NCBI GenBank assembly: GCA_013288385.1
Contig: JABDBZ010000008.1
Span: forward strand, 1 to 49,178
DNA: 49,178 bases
Reading direction: 5' to 3'
Source: Bacteroidota bacterium
GTDB taxonomy: Bacteria > Bacteroidota > Bacteroidia > B-17B0 > Aurantibacillaceae
Positions 41,805-49,178 of this stretch are shown here, piece after piece. Made by a program: the position numbers and the translations under genes. A model generated the notes under the pieces. That model ran no database searches, had not been told where the DNA came from, and was given only the letters and a program-made list of their open reading frames with translations. The stretch's first letter is position 1. Every line of letters begins with the position of its first letter.

Positions 41805-42755
41805 TTAAAAATATCGAGGTGTTATAACTTTCTTGTGTTTATAAGAGAATACATAACCCAATGCGATCTCGTGAGAACCTTGTGAATACTGTTGAATAGC
41901 ATTTAAGCCGTAGTCATATGAATAGCTTACAATAAATTGAGGATTAACCTGAACACCAAGAATAACTGAAACATTAGAACCACTTCTATAAGAAAGGCCA
42001 GCCCATATTAAACTCTTAATTAAAAAATTTACGTTCATTTCATATTGTAAAGGTGCATTCTCAACCATTTTAACCATTGCTTGTGGTTTGATTTTTAAAT
42101 ACTCGTTAACTTCAAAAACGCGACCAATCGTAAAATAATAAGTAAATGTTTGAACGTTGAATTTCATGGATTGCTTAAAGGAACCACCGTTCGTGAACAT
42201 ATATGAATTATCAATAATACGTGGTATAGATAAACCGGCATAGAATTTTTTTGTGCTGTAAAATAAACCAAAACCAAAATTTGGAGCAATCATACTCGGC
42301 GTATTTTGCGAAATTTGAACATCTCCCTGATCAGTTGCTTTTAATTCGGATAATTTATTGACTTGGTTTTCAAATCCTGCATTTAAACCCAATGCCAATG
42401 TTCCTTTTTTATCTGTTTTTACACGGTATGAATAACTTCCATAAACCAAATTACGAGTGAGTTTACCAATACTTTCATTTAAAACACTTAAACCTAATCC
42501 CATTTTATTATTCATTAACGGACCATGCAATGAAAATGTTGTTGTTATTGGTCTGCCCGGAAAATTAACCCATTGTTGTCTATGCAATAAATTTACAGCC
42601 ATAGCATCCTTACTGCCTGCGTAGGCTGGATTAATAAACATTTCATTAAACATATACTGTGTGAAAGAAGGATCGTACTGCGCCTTACTTGCAAACATTC
42701 CTAACATGAAAAGAATTATTATAATTCTTGATTTCATATATTTCATTTTCATCAT
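41805..42755 (-). CDS. PorP/SprF-family T9SS membrane protein
   Basis: 316 residues (310 if it starts at the Met at 42737, which immediately precedes the signal peptide). Mature N-terminus QYDPSFTQYMFNEMFINPAYAG and LLHRQQWVNFPGRPITTTFS are the hallmarks of the family, followed by barrel strands (MGLGLSVLNESIGKLT, APNFGFGLFYSTKKFYAGL). In Flavobacterium SprF is needed for surface display of the adhesin SprB, encoded upstream of it. The same order is seen here: the giant protein is 12 bases upstream and the PorE-like gene 1 base downstream. It probably serves export or anchoring of the giant protein. Confidence 0.95.
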   Translation of the reverse strand: MMKMKYMKSRIIIILFMLGMFASKAQYDPSFTQYMFNEMFINPAYAGSKDAMAVNLLHRQQWVNFPGRPITTTFSLHGPLMNNKMGLGLSVLNESIGKLTRNLVYGSYSYRVKTDKKGTLALGLNAGFENQVNKLSELKATDQGDVQISQNTPSMIAPNFGFGLFYSTKKFYAGLSIPRIIDNSYMFTNGGSFKQSMKFNVQTFTYYFTIGRVFEVNEYLKIKPQAMVKMVENAPLQYEMNVNFLIKSLIWAGLSYRSGSNVSVILGVQVNPQFIVSYSYDYGLNAIQQYSQGSHEIALGYVFSYKHKKVITPRYF

Positions 42756-42767
42756 AAAATATTTTTA

Positions 42768-45700
42768 TTAATACTGTAATACAACATAACCCGGTTTAAC
42801 TTCTTTATTTCCATCTAAGAACTCAGCGATATAATAATAGGTGCCCTGTGGTAATTTATTATTTCCAACAATTACTCCGCCCGTATTCGCATAACCGTTC
42901 CATGAATTATCATAATCTGATTTTTCATAAACTTTATTTCCCCATCGATTGAATACGGTGAGCTTTAATTTTCTTCCATCTAGTCCTCTGATCACAAACA
43001 AATCATTTTTACCATCACCATTTGGTGTAAACACTTCCGGTATTTCCAGATCCGTAAATGGTATAATAATTACGGTTGGATCACTCTCATCGATATCATT
43101 CGGATTTCCATTGCCATTTGGATCTGGATTGTAACCGGTTTGAGATGTATCTCTTGCCAAAGTTGCAAACTGATCTGTTGCATAACCATAAGCCGAGTTT
43201 CTAAAGACGGTTACTGTATCTGGTTTTACATTGATTGTAAATTTGATTGTATCTACTTCGCCCGGTGCTAAACTATTTAAACCACTTAATAAATTAATAT
43301 CTGTATTACCATTGAAAGATGCGTTTGCCGTTAAGAGGGTGCCGGTAATACTTGGATTAACTTTCATTGAATATTGTGCTGGTGAAGGGATTGTTTTATT
43401 CAAACTATCTTTCACTACAACATTTTTCAATGTATCATTACCAAAATTCTTCACAGTAATTATGTAAGTAATGTCGTATGATTTATCACTTAATTGTGTT
43501 GACAATATACCGGCTTTTGCAATACCCAATCTCTTGTTTGGATTTAAATTAATAATAGTTGGAATATTATTATTGGTTGGATTTCCATCCAAATCAGGAT
43601 CCCAGCTAAAGCCATCATTAGAACTATCTGACACAATTAAACTGTTTACATCTGTTGCAAAACCAATCACTGAGTTCTTGAACGGACCAAAGAATCCTTT
43701 TGGATCTATTTGAACCGTAAACACAATTGTATCACGTTTAGTTGGTAATAAAATACTTGATGATGGTGTTGTTAAACTAATAAGTGCCGAACCATCAAAT
43801 GCAGGATTGATTGTTAAACTACTTCCATGCGACGTAATCATTGGTGCGCTAATAATTGAATAAGTTGTAGGAAGGGGGAATGTTGCATTTAAATTTTCAT
43901 TCAAAATAACATTTGTAACATTATTAAACGATGCATTAATTGCTGTCACTGTATAAGTAACATTATATTTTCCACTCACTAGGCTTGGCGTGCTTGCAGC
44001 CTTCGTTAAACCAAAAATTGTATTGTTGCAATTAATTGGCATTAAGAATAAAGTAGTGTCTTTGAAACATCCGTTGCTTCCAAATATTCTAATAGTATAA
44101 GGTAAAAGTGAACTTGGATTGGTTAATGTGTTTGTAATAATTCCTGTTGTTGGAATTGGAGTTGCAGTTAAATACACTGCTGAGCCTGTATAAGTCGCTC
44201 CAACAACATAATCAAACTCTACACCTGTTCCTGCTAAAATAATTGTTCCATCATTATTTGAAACTGTTCCATTACAAGTTGCAGGAAATATTGTTGCAGA
44301 TATAACAGGTAAAGTTGTATTCGATAAAACTGTGATCGTTAACTGACCAGAGCAACCGGTTACAATATCAGTTGCATCAACAGTGTAATCTCCCGCAATA
44401 TTTATTGTTGGATTTTGAGTTGCTGATGTAAAACTTCCTGGGCCTGTCCAAGTATAAGTAATTCCTGCAGATTGCGAAGAAGTTGCCATTAATGTAACAG
44501 TCGTATTACATCCTAAATTACCTGAAGATGTAACCGAGAAATTAGGAATGGTTGTGCCGCCAATTACAGCAGTAGTTGCAGATAATGAGCATCCTGTGTT
44601 CAAATCAATTACTGTTAAAGTATAAACACCACTAATAGTTATTGGCGTAGGATTTTGAACTGCAGATGTAAATGAACTTGGTCCGTTCCAATTATAACTC
44701 ACATTTGTACTCGTTGTATTTCCTAATAAACCAACACTCGAATTCAAACATGTAATTGTTCCCGTTGATGAAGCACTCACACCTGTTGGTCCTGGAGTTA
44801 CATTAATTAAAATAGTTGCAGAACTTACACATCCGCCATTATCACCAAATACAGTATAGGTTGTAGTAACTGTTGGAGAAACTATCACATTGCTTCCAGT
44901 TAAGTTCACAGGCATCCACGTATAATTAGTTGCGCCATTTGCAGTCAACGAAATAGTTCCACTCTGACAAATTACACTTGATGAACTACTAGTTGTTATA
45001 GTTGGAATTGGAGAAACACCAATTGCAATTGTTTGCGTTGATGAACATCCAGATGCATTTGCACCAATTAATGTATAAGTAGTATTTACAATCGGAGAAT
45101 CAGTTAGAGTTGCAACTGTTACAGTATTCGGTAACCAAGTATATGATGTAGCTCCACTACCAATTAAAGTTACTGAATTGCCAATACAAATTCCATTTGA
45201 AGAAGGTGTAATAGTTAAACTTGGAATTGGATTTACAATTATTTGAACTGTGTTTACACCCGGACAAGCATTGATGTTAGCCGCCAGAACAGTGTATGTT
45301 GTTGAGATTGGAGGATTCACAACAAAAACAGTTCCCGTGCTAAATCCTGGTAGCAATGTATAATTAGTTGAACCACTTGGTGTAAGTGTTATTGTATTTC
45401 CGGCACAAATTGTATTGTTAGAAGCAGCAATTGTAACTGTTGGTCCAGGACTAATACTTACACTAACTACCGCTGTACCTGTACATCCTCCAATATTTGA
45501 ACCGGTGACTGTATATATAGTATTTACTAATGGATTAACTACAACTGATGAACCTGTAAATGATCCCGGCATCCAAGTATAAGTTGATGCACCGTTAGCT
45601 GTTAAAGTTACTGCTGCACTTGCACAAACTAATGTATTGCTTATAGAAGCAGTAACTGTTGGTGTTTGGTTAACAACTAACGTTAATGTTTTTGTGTTTA

Positions 45701-48700
45701 AACAAGGTCCAATATTTCCTCTCACTGTATATGTTGTCGTTACAAATGGAGTAACAACAATGTTTGAGCCAGTTACCGGGCCAGGATTCCACGTATAATT
45801 ATTTGCTCCTATAACTGTTAATGTTGCAGAGTTACCTGTACAAAGCATTGTTGGATTCGAAACTGGATTTAAAGTGGGTGAAGGTAATACTGTTAGAGTT
45901 CGAGTAATTGAACTAGCGCAACCCAAAATATTAGCCCCTGTAACATTGTAAATTGTAGTTGATGAAGGTGTAACAACTATTGTTTGTCCCACAATGGCAC
46001 CCGGGTTCCAGGTATAAGAAAAAGCGCCAACTGCAGTTAATGTGCTTGAATTTCCACTACAAATAATCGGTGGATTTGCAAACGCATTTACAGTAGGAAA
46101 AGGTGCCGCAAACAAAGTAATTGTTTTAGACGTTACGCAACCTCCATTACTTCCAAAAACAGTATAGGTAGTTGTAAATGGAGGGTTAACCACAATTGAA
46201 GAGTTTGTTGATGATCCCGGTAGCCATGTATAGCTTGTGGCGCCCATAGCTGTTAAAGTTGCATTAGTGTTTCCACATTTTAATGTTGGATTACTAACTG
46301 CTGTTAAATTAGGTGGTGGTGTAACAACTATTTGAACAGTTCCTGTTGATCCACAAATTCCAATACTTACTTGAACAGAATATATAGTTGTTACGGTAGG
46401 GTTTACCACTACTGTAGGTCCTGGAATATTTAATGGCGCATCCCAAAAATAAGCAGTCCCACCAGATGCTGTTAAAGTTGCATTGCTACCAATACAAATG
46501 GTTAATGAGGGTACACCAACAATTGTTGCGGTCGGTGTTGGCATTACTGTTATTTGAACTGTTTTAGTATCTGTACAGCCAAAGTTATTTGATCCTGTTA
46601 CTGTAAACACTATAGTTGCAGTGGCTGTAAGAATAACTGATAAACCAACAACATTGCCGGGTTGCCAAGTCGCTGAAGAAACTCCTTGTGCCGTCATCGC
46701 CACGACATTTGATGGGTTAAAACAAATGGTACTTGACCCACTCACATTAACAATCATCGTAGGCGAAGGATTAACTGTCAATGAGATTGTGTTTGTAGTT
46801 GCACAATTACCATTAGATCCAATAACTGTGTACGTTGTATTTACTGTGGGAGAAACTACAACACTACTACCAGTTAATACTCCCGGATTCCAGGTATAAC
46901 TTATCGCACCGGTAGAACTCAATGTAGCTGAACTTCCAACGCAAATTGCAGTTGGAGAGGATGTAGGATTTAAAGTTGGTGTTGGAATTATTAAAACAGA
47001 AATCGTTTTTGTGCCAATACAACCAGCCAATGAAGTTCCTGTTACAGTATATATTGTGGTAGCAGTAGGTGTCACAACTACACTACTTCCAATTAAATTC
47101 CCTGGATTCCATGTATATGTAATTGCTCCAACTGCTGATAAAGTTGAAGTGCCACCTATTCCACTACAAATACTGGTTGGACTAGCACTCGCAATAATAG
47201 TTGGTGTTCCATTTACACTCACGGTAACAACACCTGTATTTGTACAAGATAAACTACTTCCAATAACTGTAAATGTTGTCGTAACAGTTGGATTCACTAC
47301 AACGCTTGCTCCTGTTAATGAACCGGGATTCCATGTATATGTTGTAGCTCCGACTCCTGTTAATGTTGCAGGATTACCCGCACATATTAATGTAGGATTA
47401 CTTACTGCAGAAACAGTTGGTATTGGATTCACAATTAAACTTACTGTATTTGTACTCGAACATCCAGCACTTAAACCTTTAACGGTATAAATAGTAGTTG
47501 CTAAAGGAGAAACCGTAACTGTGCCTCCAAGTAATGCACCCGGATTCCATGTATATGTTGTAGCGCCAATTGATGATAATGTAGCAGTACCACCAAGGCA
47601 AATAGCCGTTGGTGTCGCAATTGGATTAAGTGTTGGTGTTGGATTTACTGAAACATTTACAACTGCACTTGCAGTACAACCCGATCCGTTTGTTCCTGTT
47701 ACTGTATATTGTGTATTAGCAACAGGTGTTACTGAAACATTATTTCCAATTATATTTCCCGGATTCCATGTATAAGTCAATGCCCCTACTCCTATTAGTG
47801 TGCTTGAGTTTCCACTACAAATTACAGTGGGTGAGCTGCTCGCAGTAATAGTTGGATTTCCATTTACAACAATTAAAATGGTTGCACTAGTTGTACAAAT
47901 TCCATTACCACCAATCACCGTATAAGTTGTGTTAATCAATGGGCTAACAGTTACGTTTGCTCCACTCAAAGCTCCAGGATTCCAAGTGTATGTTGTTGCG
48001 CCAATTGCATTCAAAGTTGTTGTGTTGCCAACACAAATTATAGTTGGCGATGCTGAAACAACTAAAGTTGGAATTGGTGTAATAACCACGTCTACTGTTT
48101 GCGTTGAAGTACATCCAATAAAATTACTTCCGGTTAAGGTATAATTTGTTGTTGTAGCAGGTGTAACTGTAACAATTGATCCGGATAAATTTCCAGGATT
48201 CCATGTATAAGAAAGAGCCCCACTACCTGTTAGTGTTGCTGTTCCACCCGAACCTGCACAAATACTTGTTGGGTTGCTAGTCGCAATTAAAGTAGGACTT
48301 GGGTTTACAGAAAGACTAACCAGTGCAGTGCTTGTACATGTTCCATTAGAGCCAATAACTGTGTATGTTGTATTACTTGCAGGCGAAACCGTAACACTTG
48401 CTCCGCTTAAATTACCCGGATTCCATGTATAAGTTGTTGCACCAATTGCTGTAAGCGTTGCCGATTTTCCGGAACAAATAACAGTTGGATTACTAACTGC
48501 AGACACAGTCGGTATAGGATTGACAATTAAATTTACTGTTTTTGTATCTGAACAGTTTCCGGTAGTACCAGTAACCGTGTAAATTGTTGTAGTTGCTGGA
48601 GAAACAGTAACACTTGATCCGGATAAGTTTCCAGGATTCCAAGTATAAGTAGTAGCACCTGCAGTAGATAATGTTGAAGTCGCGCCAACACAAATAGAAG

Positions 48701-49178
48701 CAGGTGTTGCAATTGGATTAAGAGTTGGTGTAATGTTTACTGATACAATGGCTATAGCAGTTGCAGTACATGCAAATGCATTTGTACCTGTTACAATATA
48801 GTTCGTTGTTGAAGCAGGTGTAACCAGTACACTAGAACCAACTAAAGCTCCCGGATTCCAAGTAAATGTAAGTGCACCATTAGCAGATAAAGTGCTTGTG
48901 TTTCCACTACAAACAACTGTTGGTGAACTACTCGCCGTTACAGTTGGGTTTGGATTTACAACCAAAGGAATTGTAAGTGAACTAGTGCAACTTCCGTTTG
49001 CACCTATTAAAGTATAAGTTGTATTACTAGGTGGAGAAACAACAATTATTGGTGTAGTTAAAACCCCAGGATTCCACGTATAAGTTGTAGCACCACTTGC
49101 CGTTAATGTTGCTGAATTACCTAAACATATAGCAGTTGAACTTGATACAATATTTAATGTTGGTGTTGGAGTTACCGA
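42768..49178 (-). CDS. Giant repetitive T9SS-exported surface protein (5' end outside window)
   Basis: 2136 residues are visible; the frame is still open at the right edge, and the TTG at 48965 is internal. Domains from the visible N-terminus: about 20 tandem Ig-like units of 72-76 residues (PT-x-x-A-x-S-P-T-x-I-C-x-G...TYTWNPG...TTYTVxGxNxxGC...VNP), each with two conserved Cys likely to form a disulphide. Then two or three divergent Ig/SprB-like units (44300-44789), two DUF11-type units (about 43100-44000, LTKAAST and LGIAKAGI), and a type B T9SS sorting domain (IPEVFTPNGDGKNDLF, FNRWGNKVYE, NSWNGYA, ending LQY). Adhesion at the cell surface is likely, by analogy with SprB. It is the first visible gene of the operon with PorP/SprF and PorE-like proteins. 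Confidence 0.93.
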   Translation of the reverse strand, partial: SVTPTPTLNIVSSSTAICLGNSATLTASGATTYTWNPGVLTTPIIVVSPPSNTTYTLIGANGSCTSSLTIPLVVNPNPTVTASSSPTVVCSGNTSTLSANGALTFTWNPGALVGSSVLVTPASTTNYIVTGTNAFACTATAIAIVSVNITPTLNPIATPASICVGATSTLSTAGATTYTWNPGNLSGSSVTVSPATTTIYTVTGTTGNCSDTKTVNLIVNPIPTVSAVSNPTVICSGKSATLTAIGATTYTWNPGNLSGASVTVSPASNTTYTVIGSNGTCTSTALVSLSVNPSPTLIATSNPTSICAGSGGTATLTGSGALSYTWNPGNLSGSIVTVTPATTTNYTLTGSNFIGCTSTQTVDVVITPIPTLVVSASPTIICVGNTTTLNAIGATTYTWNPGALSGANVTVSPLINTTYTVIGGNGICTTSATILIVVNGNPTITASSSPTVICSGNSSTLIGVGALTYTWNPGNIIGNNVSVTPVANTQYTVTGTNGSGCTASAVVNVSVNPTPTLNPIATPTAICLGGTATLSSIGATTYTWNPGALLGGTVTVSPLATTIYTVKGLSAGCSSTNTVSLIVNPIPTVSAVSNPTLICAGNPATLTGVGATTYTWNPGSLTGASVVVNPTVTTTFTVIGSSLSCTNTGVVTVSVNGTPTIIASASPTSICSGIGGTSTLSAVGAITYTWNPGNLIGSSVVVTPTATTIYTVTGTSLAGCIGTKTISVLIIPTPTLNPTSSPTAICVGSSATLSSTGAISYTWNPGVLTGSSVVVSPTVNTTYTVIGSNGNCATTNTISLTVNPSPTMIVNVSGSSTICFNPSNVVAMTAQGVSSATWQPGNVVGLSVILTATATIVFTVTGSNNFGCTDTKTVQITVMPTPTATIVGVPSLTICIGSNATLTASGGTAYFWDAPLNIPGPTVVVNPTVTTIYSVQVSIGICGSTGTVQIVVTPPPNLTAVSNPTLKCGNTNATLTAMGATSYTWLPGSSTNSSIVVNPPFTTTYTVFGSNGGCVTSKTITLFAAPFPTVNAFANPPIICSGNSSTLTAVGAFSYTWNPGAIVGQTIVVTPSSTTIYNVTGANILGCASSITRTLTVLPSPTLNPVSNPTMLCTGNSATLTVIGANNYTWNPGPVTGSNIVVTPFVTTTYTVRGNIGPCLNTKTLTLVVNQTPTVTASISNTLVCASAAVTLTANGASTYTWMPGSFTGSSVVVNPLVNTIYTVTGSNIGGCTGTAVVSVSISPGPTVTIAASNNTICAGNTITLTPSGSTNYTLLPGFSTGTVFVVNPPISTTYTVLAANINACPGVNTVQIIVNPIPSLTITPSSNGICIGNSVTLIGSGATSYTWLPNTVTVATLTDSPIVNTTYTLIGANASGCSSTQTIAIGVSPIPTITTSSSSSVICQSGTISLTANGATNYTWMPVNLTGSNVIVSPTVTTTYTVFGDNGGCVSSATILINVTPGPTGVSASSTGTITCLNSSVGLLGNTTSTNVSYNWNGPSSFTSAVQNPTPITISGVYTLTVIDLNTGCSLSATTAVIGGTTIPNFSVTSSGNLGCNTTVTLMATSSQSAGITYTWTGPGSFTSATQNPTINIAGDYTVDATDIVTGCSGQLTITVLSNTTLPVISATIFPATCNGTVSNNDGTIILAGTGVEFDYVVGATYTGSAVYLTATPIPTTGIITNTLTNPSSLLPYTIRIFGSNGCFKDTTLFLMPINCNNTIFGLTKAASTPSLVSGKYNVTYTVTAINASFNNVTNVILNENLNATFPLPTTYSIISAPMITSHGSSLTINPAFDGSALISLTTPSSSILLPTKRDTIVFTVQIDPKGFFGPFKNSVIGFATDVNSLIVSDSSNDGFSWDPDLDGNPTNNNIPTIINLNPNKRLGIAKAGILSTQLSDKSYDITYIITVKNFGNDTLKNVVVKDSLNKTIPSPAQYSMKVNPSITGTLLTANASFNGNTDINLLSGLNSLAPGEVDTIKFTINVKPDTVTVFRNSAYGYATDQFATLARDTSQTGYNPDPNGNGNPNDIDESDPTVIIIPFTDLEIPEVFTPNGDGKNDLFVIRGLDGRKLKLTVFNRWGNKVYEKSDYDNSWNGYANTGGVIVGNNKLPQGTYYYIAEFLDGNKEVKPGYVVLQY
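44790..49163 (-). repeat. Coding tandem repeats of about 216 bp with a five-unit superrepeat
   Basis: Twenty units of 72-76 codons run from 49163 to 44790 on the minus strand. Units at 48947-47856 have lengths 73, 72, 72, 75 and 72 residues; the five units at 47855-46764 repeat the same lengths in the same order, with unit-by-unit similarity, including a two-residue Gly insert peculiar to the 75-residue unit. The period is therefore 364 codons (1092 bp). The partial block at the right edge (48948-49163, 72 residues) matches the fifth unit. Units beyond 46763 (76, 74, 72, 73, 72, 73, 73, 73, 72) do not follow the pattern. Confidence 0.88.

Noticed and set aside
46621..48144. Long plus-strand open frames (up to 159 codons) opposite the giant gene
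   Set aside because: They recur with the 216-bp coding repeat, encode only PGFHVYVVAP-like antisense readings of it, and have no start context. They are shadows of the repeat's codon use.
44790..49163. Regular direct repeats that might suggest a CRISPR array
   Set aside because: The units are about 216 bp, diverged and in frame within one protein; there are no short identical repeats with unique spacers.
1..49178. tRNA, rRNA, riboswitch, integrase or transposase
   Set aside because: None recognised on either strand by eye; structured RNAs with low sequence conservation could still be missed without a covariance-model search.

Overview
The window comes from a low-GC, AT-rich member of the Bacteroidota. 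The evidence is type IX secretion (T9SS) sorting domains at both edges, a PorP/SprF protein, a PorE-like OmpA protein, two DUF6089 (PorG-like) proteins, the Bacteroidota neighbourhood DUF1573-yajC-ybbR-coaE, DUF349 and DoxX/BT_3928-type proteins, and promoters of the Bacteroidota form TTG-N17..23-TAnnTTTG. No Shine-Dalgarno pattern is obvious. I cannot name the genus. No rRNA, tRNA, CRISPR array, transposase or phage gene was recognised.

Layout. 1-1548: the end of a T9SS-exported surface protein, a GC-rich dispersed element, and an outer-membrane barrel-like protein. 1655-5877: a DUF349 repeat protein, a DoxX-like membrane protein and a family 2 glycosyltransferase. 5885-11953: a MarR-controlled RND efflux operon (marR, adaptor, RND pump, TolC-like channel). 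12171-18556: a PD40 beta-propeller protein, then the leftward cluster DUF6089, DUF1573 lipoprotein, yajC, ybbR-like, coaE and an unknown gene, followed by a nitronate monooxygenase-like gene and a small STAS-like gene. 18633-23618: a very tight four-gene operon in which two M16 peptidase subunits flank a CoaD-like adenylyltransferase and a GT-C-type membrane protein. 23845-24987: a family 4 glycosyltransferase.

25155-31076: a three-gene SMC-like complex (MksF/JetA-, MksE/JetB- and MksB/JetC-like). No JetD/MksG nuclease is visible beside it. Next comes an AT-rich DUF2254-like membrane protein (31230-33026), bracketed by dispersed repeats. 33028-33313 holds a 191-bp element with terminal inverted repeats and the surviving 3' tip of a lost SpoIIE-phosphatase paralogue, next to an intact SpoIIE-type phosphatase gene. 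35027-39528: htpG, a second DUF6089 protein and a RecD2-like helicase. 39614 to the right edge: a leftward operon encoding a giant repetitive T9SS-exported protein, its PorP/SprF partner and a PorE-like protein.

The main points of interest are these. The condensin-like locus lacks its nuclease, and its two spacers are homologous to each other and belong to a dispersed A-rich repeat family. The 191-bp inverted-repeat element lies beside a gene remnant. The giant protein has an exact five-unit higher-order repeat (73-72-72-75-72 residues). A terminator-like hairpin is built into the first codons of the ybbR-like gene. Several genes carry the promoter -7 box only a few bases before the start codon, which predicts near-leaderless mRNAs. 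All functional assignments come from reading motifs and gene order by eye; no database search was run.
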